This document shows positions 24,369 to 35,816 of a stretch of 64,000 nt of DNA, piece by piece. The position numbers were made by a program, and so were the translations under genes. The notes under the pieces were generated by a model, which had not been told where the DNA came from, searched no databases, and worked only from the letters and a program-made list of their open reading frames with translations. Origin of the DNA: Rotaria sp. Silwood1. Taxonomy: Eukaryota > Rotifera > Eurotatoria > Philodinida > Philodinidae. The stretch's first letter is position 1. Every line of letters begins with the position of its first letter. The stretch lies in assembly GCA_905250075.1 (NCBI GenBank), contig CAJNOP010000044.1, positions 1,111,624-1,175,623 of the forward strand, read 5' to 3'.

Positions 24369-24995
24369 ATGACGTATCAAAATCAAGAATACCTCGTATC
24401 AGAGTCTTCACAACCACAGCAATCCTATTCCGAAAGAAGAATATTTGACAATCATAATAATCGTTGGTATCATTCTCATCTTCCCTCGGCACAATCTCTT
24501 CATATTGAATGTAAAGCTGAAGAACGACATTTTATCGGTGACACATCTCCATATTATAATATTGACTCCTCTTTAAAACCTATCCGTTTTACAATGAGTG
24601 ATCAACTTGAACCAGTACAATTTCGTTCAGAAATTATTGTTCACAATAATACTGACACAGATTTACATATAAAAAGACTTCGTGTTGCTTTTCATTATCA
24701 TGATGATACACCAACAAATGCTCAATTAAATAATCGTGCAATATCAGCGACAGAATCAACTAGACGTAGTCATTCAGTAGATACGCCAAGATCTTCATTA
24801 CCACAAAGACAACAACAAGAACAACAACAGCAGCAGAAAGATAATGATTCAAGAAGAAAATTTCAATCAGCAACATCATCACAATCTAAATTACTACATC
24901 GATGGATTGATGATATTTGTTCGAATGATGAATTAATGAATAATGATGATATTGTATTTTTTATTAAAAATGGTGAATTCTTTGCTAGAATTTAA
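24369..24995 (+). CDS. Single-exon orphan protein, 208 aa
   Basis: A complete frame runs from ATG to TAA with no intron. Residues 70-115 (PIRFTMSDQLEPVQFRSEII, then NNTDTDLHIKRLRVAFHYHD) look like a beta-rich folded part. A Gln-rich linker follows (about 148-160). A conserved-looking C-terminus reads LLHRWIDDICSNDELMNNDD then FFIKNGEFFARI. There is no signal peptide or membrane segment. AATAAA stands at 25042-25047, 47 bp past the stop, which supports a real transcript end. I do not recognise the family. Confidence 0.65.
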   Translation: MTYQNQEYLVSESSQPQQSYSERRIFDNHNNRWYHSHLPSAQSLHIECKAEERHFIGDTSPYYNIDSSLKPIRFTMSDQLEPVQFRSEIIVHNNTDTDLHIKRLRVAFHYHDDTPTNAQLNNRAISATESTRRSHSVDTPRSSLPQRQQQEQQQQQKDNDSRRKFQSATSSQSKLLHRWIDDICSNDELMNNDDIVFFIKNGEFFARI

Positions 24996-26393
24996 GAACT
25001 TTTTTTTTATTAACTCTTTGGTTTTTTTATATGCAAAAAGAAATAAAGTATCAAATAATAAAAATGTAGATTATTTTTTATACTTGAAAAATATTTGCAT
25101 ATGTACATAATTATATAGTTGACATATGAAATTATGATGATGAAAAAAAAAAACAATCTTGCATTTAATTTATTTAGAACACATTATTTATATAGAGAAA
25201 AGAAACATAGTTACTGATCCATGAGCATCAAACAAAAAAATATTTAGGTCAACAATATAAACAATATATGATATGAATGTAGTTTTAACAAAGTTTATGC
25301 TATTGTTTGAATTCCTCAACAAATCATATAATGCTGAATTACGAAGCATTTAGAATAGTATCGTTTTCACTATGCCTTTTCAATCTAGTCTTATCAATCT
25401 CTAGAGTGTATGATTTGTTTTGTTATCATAGATGAATGAATTTAATTTAGTATTGAATCATGACGATGACGATATATTAATTAATATTTTCAAACATATA
25501 GTAGCGATTATCACTCTCATTGATCATTCTCTAGTGAATCATCTTTCATTCATAGGTATAAATGAAAGATGAGAGAATTAAAACACTTATTTTCCCATGA
25601 GATCTACTAAAATTATTTTTACAATTTTCTATCTCAAAAATAGATACATAGCCCAAGTCTAGTGATAAAACAAGATATTTAAAAGTTAAATTTAATCAAT
25701 TACTAATCAACATATATTCTTTTTCGTCAATTAGTCCATATATTTATTGTGTCTATTTTGAAAAATTTTCACAAAAAATGCTGTACTCAATAAACAAGAT
25801 ATTTTAAGATCATCCTTGTAATTATACTTTCACAACATGTAATAATAATATTTATTCTACAGAAATAGTTCTATCGAAACATGTTAAATAAATATTACTA
25901 TTCGATATTTTTCTCACTATACATCATTAACGGATATGATCAACTTGTTTCTATTTAACAAGAAAGTCAATAACGCAATTTGACTTCTTATTATAGCACT
26001 TTTTTTACAAAGAAAAATAAAATGTACAAAGTACAAATCCATTTATTGCGAATTTTTATATAAAATGTCGACTACTTTTTTCTTCCGTTTAATTGATGCT
26101 TGTCTAAATAGCAAAGAAAAAAAAACGTAGTATTCGTTTTTCTAAAAAAACCCCATTTATTAATGAATTTATTCATGAAATCAACTCGTAAAATAAAAAA
26201 AAACAATAGTATAAGCAACTATAAATAAGAAAATATTTATCAAGACTATATGCCACAAAAAAAACCCATAATAATAATAATAAATATTATCAAGCATCAT
26301 TGTCCATGAATATCACAAGTATAGTTTATTTTTTGAAAATTTTATGGAAGACAAAAGAAGAGAAAATAAACAAATCAATATGGAAGACATTCG
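24996..26393. other. Intergenic between convergent gene ends
   Basis: This is the 3' flank of the orphan gene (+) and of the calcium-sensor gene (-). Poly(A) signal at 25042-25047. Otherwise AT-rich and featureless. Confidence 0.5.
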
Positions 26394-28388
26394 TTACAAT
26401 CGAATAGTAATAATATCAGGAGATGGTGGACGTTCAGATGATGGTTTTTTAGGTGGTTGTAATTGAATATTTGTTGTTGATATATATGAAGCATTTTCTC
26501 GACCATTTTCTTTTTGTGTCATATATTCTGATTTAAGTTTTTCTTCACCTTCACGTTTCAATGATCTTACATTATTGGTTTCATTTATATTTGTCTGATG
26601 TTCTTTAAGACGTTGTGTACGTATTTGTCCAAGTACAGAATTAAATAGATGTTGCCATCGTTCATTTTCTTTTGAATATTGTGAATCTGTATCATCGACA
26701 CTTTCTTTTGCATGTCTAGTTGAATTATTTAACTTTTGTTCATCATCAGTATCATCATCATTATGATAATTCATTGATGATACGGTAGTTAAATTATTAT
26801 TATGATTATCATGATCATAATCATCATCATCAGTATGTTTTGATGATGATTTTCGTTCTGTCATTCTTGACATATGACGAATAAGATGTGAATGATGAGG
26901 ACGATTTTCTTCTTGGTCATTATGTGATTTAATATGTGTTGTTTGTTTTAAGATTTTTCGAGATTTTTTACCAATTTTTTGAATACGTGATGGATCAGGA
27001 GCATTAAGTTGATCTGATTGTACATCAGATATAAGACCTGATTTCATATACCAATCAATAAATTCATCTTTGGTTATATGATCATCATCATTGGCATTTA
27101 ATTCATTAAATGCATCATCAATACGTTGTTGTAAACTAATTTGTTTAGTTCGTTCTTGTTGATTTGAATTTTTATTATGTGAATCTGTTACATCAACAAG
27201 TGTATGTAACATTTTACCAATTTCTTCTTTTGTTATTTTTCCATCATTATCTAAATCGAATACATGAAATAGTGTTTCAATAAGACGAAGACGATTAACG
27301 GCCGATGCAGCAGATAAAGCCATTACAAATTCTCTAAATAAAATAAGATAATTAATTCATATTATATCAACTATTTATTGAATTGATCAATATACATATA
27401 AAACTGACTCGATAGTAAATAAATGTAAAACAAAAAACAAAAAAAAAAAGAAACAATAATTTTAATAATTTGTTTAGCTAGGAAATTAGATTGATTCGGA
27501 AACATTTATTGTTTTAATTGAATATTGTTAGAATATAGATGAATATGAATTATCATATCATTCTAATATGAATAATGATAAACTTTGATTATTGTCACTG
27601 TTATTCTTGAGTACAAGGACTTCAAAGATTTCCCTATGGAATTATTCTATTTAAACTACAGAAAAAAATGCTAATATCATCAATTGCAATTATTTCTATT
27701 ATTCTCCAAAATAGTTCTTCCTGTTTTTTCCTCTTTCTCATGCATATAAATATTTTTCTTCTTTCCATCCAAACCAATGTGACAATTTACCCAAATCTTA
27801 TCGAAATGTTAAGGTTAGCAACATACATGTGAGACTCTGTACCTATGCAGAATTTCGTTTATACAAGTCATTATTTATTTAGTATGAATCGTTAGACTTT
27901 TGTAATGACTTTTATTAAAATTATTCTTTTTCTCTATTTTTTATAATATTACATATTATCCAAAAAACAAAGGAAAATTTCGTATTTGAACTATTACTAA
28001 GATGAATCGAAAATATTCTATTCTTACTTAAAATCAATATATTGACTTTTATCTTCATCATAAACATTAAACATATGTCTAATATAATCGGCTGTTTTTT
28101 GTGTTGGTTTTCCCATTATCTTTGCGTATTCTTGTTCGAATTGTTTCAATGTTAATTTACCATCCGGACAATCTTTATAAAAATTACTATATTAAAAAAA
28201 CAACAACAAATTATTAATTCAAATAATTATAGCAATAAATAGAAAAAAAAAACCATATTAAATAATTACTCATGCCAAGCAAGTAATTCATCTTCTGTAA
28301 ATCCAGTAGTTTGACAAAGTTCACGAATCGTTTGTTCACTTAATGGTTCAATACTTCTTACAGCAGGTTTTGATGACTTAGTACCCAT
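26394..28388 (-). CDS. Neuronal-calcium-sensor-like EF-hand protein with long C-terminal tail
   Basis: Exons in transcript order 28388-28270, 28186-28028 and 27333-26394 join in phase to 405 aa. The first 190 residues match the neuronal calcium sensor family: N-terminal MGTKSS fits an N-myristoylation site; EF-hand 1 is degenerate with the family's CPxG (KDCPDGKLTLKQ); EF-hands 2-4 read DEDKSQYIDFKE, DLDNDGKITKEE and NANDDDHITKDE. Family members bind calcium and switch membrane attachment or partners. Unlike the usual ~190-aa proteins, this one continues for about 215 residues of Asp, His, Asn, Ser and Lys-rich sequence, with a short helical block (ENERWQHLFNSVLGQIRTQR) and a proline-rich end (PPKKPSSERPPSP). 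The tail has no stop and lies in the same exon as EF-hands 3-4. It cannot be placed in a named NCS subfamily. Confidence 0.88.
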
Positions 28389-31300
28389 TATTGTTAAAAT
28401 AGAATGTATAATGTGAAAAAGAAAGTCAATTCTTTATCTAAAATGATGAAATTTCATACGAAATGTGCCTCTTTGACATAAACAGTTGTCGTTGAATATC
28501 TCACGAGTCATTTAACAGAACGGTAAGAACGCAAGTAACAAAAAGAAAAAGAAATAGGTAAAAAAAACGACAGCTATTAAAATATGCGACGGTTACGCAT
28601 ACAAAATGCAATGGCAACACAAAAGCATACACATGTGTATGTGCGGCACACATAGTGCAAAATAAGAGAAGGAGAATAAAGAGAAAGAGAGAGAGACAAA
28701 AAGGAAAGTAGACAAAGAACAGTGATACGAAATATTCGTAAGCTACAAAATAAGATAAATGTTGAAATTTATGCATAAGTATATATAAGTTAATGATACT
28801 TGTCTACATGTATATATTGTTAGGAAGATATACAATTTATCAGAAGTAAATTGATCATACGAGATTATTTTTACTAAAATTGAATTTTCTCTCGAGAGAA
28901 AACAATAATAAATAATATCTCTTGTCTAGTGTTGTATGTTTACTCATGTAAAAGCCATAAAAAATCCTCATATCTAGTCGTATAGAAATATTTTTTTTTT
29001 GATTAGATTAATATCCTTATCAAGCATTAAAGACGTAGATAAAGAAAAAAGAAGAGTAGTTTCTAATCTTACTTTATTATGATGCAGCTGCTACGTTTGT
29101 GACATGTAGTGAGAGCTATTTGGCATTGTGGTGCATTAGAACATTTTGTAACAAGCAGTATATCTTTATCTCTAGCAGCATTTTGTTTTTGTTTTTTTTT
29201 TCTTTAGTCATGAAAAAATGTTCATTTTGGACTCTAGATTACTTGAGTGCATGTGAAATTATTGACATGTTAGAGTTAGAATGTTAATTTGTTTCCTATA
29301 TTGTCTAGGTTTTTTTTTACCTATGAAAACTCAAAAAGAATAATTATATGATACTTTCTCAGTAGTTCTACGAGTGCATTAGAATAGATGGACATAAGAA
29401 GATTGTTGATGACATCTACATATATATATGTATATACTTTCGTCATAAGTTACTTCTAGTTTATGTTTGTCCTCAAGTAAAATAGACAATTTCTTTTTCT
29501 CTTTAATTACTCAGTAAGTGAAGTATGCTTTGTACTTCTACTAATGTTAATAGCTAATATTTTTTTCATGATAGATAATGGTGTAGAAAATAGGAGAATA
29601 AAAAAAATTCAACTTGATCATATCATTCCTACTAATGCACGTTTTTCATATAATAATTACTGACACTCATACAATATATATATATATATCATATATGTGG
29701 ATGTATAAAATAAAGAAGTATATTAATAAGTCAACAACAACAAAAACAATAGTAAAACGAAATGAAAAAAAAGAATATGGGAAGCATGAGAAAACCTTTA
29801 GTATTTTCCTTTGTAAACGTGGAATTATGATAACCTTTCATGTCTGTGTAAAAAAATGATTAAAAAAAAAAGTATACAGGGCGAGAGAAAGACAAACATT
29901 TGCATTTCTCAGGTCTATTTTTGTCTTCTTCCTCGTTGTTGTATAGCAGGTGTATATGATGCATACAAAATTTATGACTTAGTTTAAAAAAAACTCATTA
30001 TTATTATTTTCATCTAGAATTGTTGTATGTGGAGAATGCAATTAAATTAATGATTACATTTGGAAATCTGAATGAAGATTATTGTTTTTGTCATCATCAG
30101 ACGATACTTACGATGGATTAAATTCTAAAATCGTCTTTTTGTTTCCTACTCTTAATCAATTTTTCCCTTGGTGGCAGTTTCGTCTTTTGCATATATTTCT
30201 GTTGTGTTGTTTTTTTCTTACATAGTTACATTCTCATCTGTTGCAAGTATTTTTATCAGTTAGAAAATATCGAAAAAAACCTACATAAATTAGTCAAACA
30301 TATCTGTAGTGTTCTTATGATTGATTATTTTCTACCATAAGAATATTACTTATGTTACAATTGACAGCATTTTTTCTAAAAATATTTTTCAATGTTTTCA
30401 TGCATGAATCACATAGTATTAACAATTAACAGAAATTAGTATAGCACGTAAATTTGATACACCAACATGAACTTGATTAAGTAACAACTATTAACACGAT
30501 AAACAATCTATCAGTATGCTGAAAAACAAAGATGGTTTTTCTTGATACTTTATTACTAATATGCTTTTTACTCATTAGCACTTTGTTGTAAATATCAAAT
30601 AAAATTAAATCTATATATTACGTAATCGCTATTATCTACATTATTGACATCATGAACGTTTTGTATTAGTTTACAGATTAAATAGAAGATTTATTTGTTT
30701 CTTTGTTTTTTTCGGATTCAATACATAACTTAATCTCTCTAACTATTTCTAGTAAATTTGGTCATATGATTATATTTGTTTAAGGTTTGAGTACGATGAT
30801 ATGGAACACTATTTTAAGAATGACGATGTCTTAATTTTGGTAAATAATGTAAGTTTTACGCTTTTTTCTCGGTACATATCTCATGACTAAGTTTTTTTTT
30901 ACTGTATAGTCCATATTTAATACATCTTACTACACTAACCGTACTACTATATGAGAGAATAATATACCACAAAAACAGCTAGTTTTTAAATTAATAACAA
31001 TTCACAAAATACATGACACATGTAATTTATCTTCTGCTATAAATAAAGTTGTTTTTCTTTTCTCAAAAGAAAACAAACCGGAAACACATTAGAATGTATT
31101 TTTTGAGATTTGTCTTCTAGAAAAACGACGTAAAATGACTTCATCATATAATTTAAATAATCAAATAATCCTTTCAAATCTTCGTCTTTAATGTTTCTTC
31201 TTATAGACTATATAAACTGTTAAAAGCAAATACACATAGATATTCATTAACAAAACTTCATGTCATATCAACCGAATATAATTTTTACCATGTTGTTATT

Positions 31301-31758
31301 TTGCTAATGACTTCCTTTAGCATATATATTTTTTTTTCTATCTGTTTGACTAGTCATATGAATCCATTACGTCTTCGACTTAGTTACCATTCTTATATTG
31401 ATTTAGTTTAAAACTATGTTAATTTATATTAAAATAAAGAATTACTACATGTCATTATCTTTATTTTTCATAATCGACATAAATAACTTATCAAGTATAA
31501 AGAAAAACTTTTTTTTTGTGTCATTTTGACAAGGTCATCTGTATATCATCTTCGGTTTATATGGAATGACAAGAAAAAAAAATATATAAACGATTTTATA
31601 CAAAAAAATAATCAAAGTATAAAAAGATAAAATAAAAAAAAAACAGAAGAAGGCATTATTTTACTGTATCTGTTTTGAACAAAAAAAAGAAATTACAAAA
31701 TATAGAAATAATATTTAAAAAAGAAAAACAATAAAATCAAACATTGATTTGTTTGATC
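28389..31758. other. 3.4-kb intergenic stretch, no gene seen
   Basis: The region contains the upstream side of the calcium-sensor gene and the 3' flank of GPR155. A purine-rich tract lies at about 28664-28708 and short AT microsatellites at about 29422-29440 and 29673-29690. I find no exons with matching splice sites on either strand. Confidence 0.4.
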
Positions 31759-34700
31759 TTATTTGGAAAAAGCATACCAATGATTACTGGAATCTAGAAT
31801 TTCTTCACTGTGTATACGATCAATACAAATAATTTGTTTTTTATGGATTAATTCTTGACAGTAATTATGAGCTTTTGATTCATTCTCTATATAACCACTT
31901 GATATAAGCCATTGACAAAAATCATTTTCATTAAATATTGTTTCAATTGTTTCCATTGAACTATTTGTGCTAAAACAAAAAAAAAATAAGTTTTACATTA
32001 AATTATTTCATTTTTTTTTTTTTATTAAGAGTATTTTTTTTTACCTTTGTGTTAATATTGAATATCGAATAAAATTTGGTCGAATTTGATGTTCAAAGTC
32101 AACCAGTCGATCACTTTCTGAGGATCTATGACTTCTATTATGTCGAGGAAATTTTATGTTTAGACCAAAACGATTCAATAATTTAACAATTCTATGAAAA
32201 ATTAATATTAGAAACGTATATATGTATATATATTTATTTATAATTCTATTAAATCATACTTTCGACTTATAGGTAATAGTACATCAGCATCAAGTGAAAA
32301 AACAAGAAATGTTAAAATACCCTAAAAGATTCTAATAGAATTTGAAAATAAAAATTTAAATTATATATTTACTTGACCATGTAAGAAAACAGTATCAAGA
32401 AATTGTAATTCATAATAAACACCATCACGATTTTTTGTTAATACTGACCATGATAAAACTGATATGCACTAAAACAAAACTCAAGAAGTAAAAAAAAATA
32501 TTGTTATTGATTTTAAAAACTAAACTTACAACAAATGCATTTATATTTAATAAACCAACAAGTACTGCATGACGAAGTAATTGTGGATGTATTTCTAATG
32601 GATTTTTATCTACAATAATATTTGGAAATATTTCAATATTCATATTGAGATTACGTTCAATCTCGAATCAGTTTAAGCGAATCTCTCATCTCAGAGTGGA
32701 CGCGTTCAATATCGAATTGAAGTAAAAACAATTGTTAAAACTCGAACTAATTTGCGAACCGATGAACTGATTAGGAGCAACGATATTTTAATTAATGCAA
32801 TCATAAACAAATGAATTAAATAAAGATTCCAGCGTATATGAACAGTTTTCTATATACAGTAGTGCTGATATACAAAACTATTCATAACTTCACGGATTCA
32901 AACTTAATTTGATCCATTCATGATTGTATTAATTGAAATACCACTGCTCTTTCTCTTGTTCTCTAACTCATCAATAAACATTTCAATACAACACAGATCT
33001 ACAATTTTTCTTGGAGTTTTAACATCTGTTTCTCCCTCATTCCGATATTGGATACCAACATATATATACTATATAATCAATAAAATCATATAATTAAATA
33101 CCTATAGAAACTGATTCTATTGTTGTTTGACTTTCATCATATTCATTTGAATCATTAATTAAAGGTCGAATTTCATTTGTTATCAAACTTGCACAACGAT
33201 TTTCACGTGCATTTTGTTTTAATCGATATGTACGACGAGCAATACGAAGAAGATTTGTTGATATAAGTATTACACATGAAGAAAGTAAACAAATTGAAGA
33301 AATAATTTGTATTGTACCAAATTTTTCTGTATCTAATGTTGGTTCACCTTTTGATCTATCAACTTTTGATTGAAGATAAATCATAACAGTTGTTAAAATT
33401 GGTGCTAGCCAACCAAATAAATGATACAACCAAAAATACTGACGAGCACGTTCATATGAATAGCAGATTGATATCATTAAAGCAATTGAAATACTTGCTG
33501 CCCAAGCACGTGTTATTAATGCTGTTAGAACACTACCTAAAATGAATGAACATTGCACATGTTATAAGTCATTTGTATCCTAAATGTACACAGAATTTCA
33601 ATTCAAGAAAATATGTACAGAAAATAGAAGCTGAAAGAAAGAAAAACAAATTTAATACTTGATGTCATGTGGAAGTCCTGTAATACCTGAGAATTAACTA
33701 GTTTTTATGTATGCATTGCGATAATCAATGACATTGTCTATAAATTTAATAAAAAAGAATCAATATATTAGAGTCCGTTAGATGGACAATTTTTGAAACC
33801 GAACACGATCGAACTATTCATTAATATTCTTGATTAAGTTTTCTAATCGAAATTGGATAGTCGTCTTGAACATACGAGATAATTTTCTTTGCGTTTTTCC
33901 GTATTCAATTACTAGGTCATTTCATATATTTTTTAGACGACTAGAACCCATCGGATCTGGGCTCGAAACCAACCCGCCGAATTCTACTGTATATTCATTT
34001 TATCTAAATCTTCTCGAATAGCACAAGTGTTTTAAAATCATATAGTTAAATAATGTATTTAAAGATTTATTCAGGATACTTATTTATTCGTTTCTATAGC
34101 TAATTTAAGTTGAGTGAAAAAGAAAAGTTAGTTTTGAAAATGTCAATGCAAATAAAAATATTTAAAAGCTCTGTTTGAAATATCTATCTACTTGAATAAT
34201 TGTTTTTCATTATTACTACATATTAATTTGAATGTTTATGAAAAATTAAGAAAAGAAACATATTCATTTTTAACATAAAATTTGATCTAATCTCTCTTAC
34301 CTAGATCAACTATAATCGAAGCTTTAATCGATATTGGTAACGTTATATATTGAACTGCTATTGTCCATATTGCATGAATCAATTGAAGGCCAGTAAAAAT
34401 AAATGTATATTTATGAATGGGTGATATTTTCAATAAACGTCGTCGTAAACCAAATCCAATAAGAACAACAACTGTACAAAATAATGATATAATACTAACA
34501 TCATATGATGTTTTTACTAATGTTGATTCATATGATTGTTTCAGTTTTATATCTAATGTTCTTAAATTAATCATTTTAGCTGAAACAACCATGATTGGTC
34601 CAGCAAGTAAAGTTGAAACAATAAGACCTGTTGAAGCAATAGCTCGTAATGCTGGATTTGATTCTGGTACATAAAATATAACTGATGGTGCAGTTGGTGC

Positions 34701-35603
34701 TGTTCCATATAGAAAACCAAAATTTGAATAATCGATTGTATTATTTAAAGTTCCATTAGTTGATTTAATAAGTAAAAATACAGCTTCACGTAATATTAAT
34801 GGAAATATAATTAATTTAATCATACTAATAACAAATACAGTTATAACAAGACGTGTATGAAGACGACGTAATTTGCCAGCCATTGTTAAACCAAGATAGA
34901 ATAATGCTGTTGAACTAAATGATTGTGCTATTGGTGTTAATATATTTTCCAGTATATTTGGTAAATGTTGATGAAATATACGATTAAATATAATACCAAG
35001 TAATGTACATATAACAATTGGATTACGACTTATATTATGAAATACTTTTCTTATTAATTGACAACGATGCCATAGAGATATATTTGGATGTTTTTTTTGA
35101 TCATCTAAACGTTTTTGTATTTCAATTAATAGAAAACCAATTGGATTAAGTATAACTAAAGATATTGGTGCTATTAAATAAATATATCGTCCATAATCAG
35201 GATGTGATTGTTTATAAACAGCATCAATTATAGGTAACATTAATGCAAAATCATTACTTTGTGATGACATTATTGCATATAGACCTATACTTGCAAAATT
35301 TCTTGGACGTTCAGCTATACCGGTTAAAATTGCTGTTAAAACAAAAACAATGGATTTAGCAATAAATACAGATACTATAAATTGCCATGATACTCTTTGA
35401 AATTGTACATCAACGAGATTTTTAAATACAACAGCTGGTAATGCAAAATTACTTATATAACGTGAAAGGCCTGTTGAATGTGTATTTGTTAATAAATTTA
35501 ATTGACCCGCAACATAACCAGCACCGATTATAAAGAAACATTGAATAAGAGCCGGATAAAGCTCTGAATCAATGGCTATAGGAGGACCACTGGTATCATT
35601 CAT
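31759..35603 (-). CDS. GPR155: GPR155 (LYCHOS), lysosomal cholesterol sensor with transporter, 7TM and DEP parts
   Basis: Seven exons in order 35603-34301, 33536-33102, 32609-32530, 32468-32373, 32321-32260, 32191-32045 and 31969-31759 join in phase to 777 aa (human 870). Exon 1 encodes the ten-helix auxin-carrier-like (PIN) domain, with ALPAVVFKNLVDV, IMSSQSNDFALMLPI and YGTAPTAPSVIFY. The next exons carry the GPCR-like helices (VLTALITRAWAASISIAL, VYYELQFLDTVFLHGQ, LTFLVFSLD). The last exons hold a DEP domain (residues about 700-777, FCQWLISSGYI...ICIDRIHSEE). In mammals the protein sits in the lysosome membrane and links cholesterol to mTORC1. The ATG lies 3 nt after a T-rich acceptor and 213 bp after the WLS stop. 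Introns 1 and 2 are unusually long and hold inserted sequence. Confidence 0.93.
32770..32954. repeat. Near-palindromic element in GPR155 intron 2
   Basis: The 185 bp fold back on themselves around 32862. Matching blocks outward from the centre are TATA-CAG/CTG-TATA, AGTTTT, GAATC, AATTAAT-CAATCAT and GAGCA. Arms are about 85 bp with about 25-30% mismatches by eye. The structure resembles a foldback MITE or a hairpin-forming insertion. No target duplication identified. Confidence 0.6.
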
Positions 35604-35606
35604 TAT

Positions 35607-35608
35607 CT
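35607..35608 (-). other. Candidate trans-splice acceptor before GPR155
   Basis: On the minus strand a T9-rich tract ends CTTGAAG three bases before the GPR155 ATG and within the 213-bp WLS-GPR155 gap. It could be a spliced-leader acceptor or the end of a leader intron. Confidence 0.45.
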
Positions 35609-35816
35609 TCAAGAAAAAAAAACACAATAGATATTATTACATAGAAAGAGTTTATACAATAACATTAACAAAATCTATATGAATATTTTATACAAATAAG
35701 ATTAGTACAAAAAAAACCAAAGATCTTTAATGATCAACAAAAAAAAACCAACAATTGCGAGATTCTTAAGTTTTCGTTTTTCTTTACAAATTATTATCTG
35801 ACTCTATTGTTATACA

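Noticed and set aside
33940-34000. tRNA-like stretch GGGCTCGAAACC in GPR155 intron 1
   Set aside because: It recalls a B box, but no A box, acceptor stem or cloverleaf could be paired around it.
35604-35627. Longer GPR155 N-terminus (CFFFLKI)
   Set aside because: No ATG upstream of 35603 in frame, and the extra codons are the pyrimidine tract of a splice acceptor.
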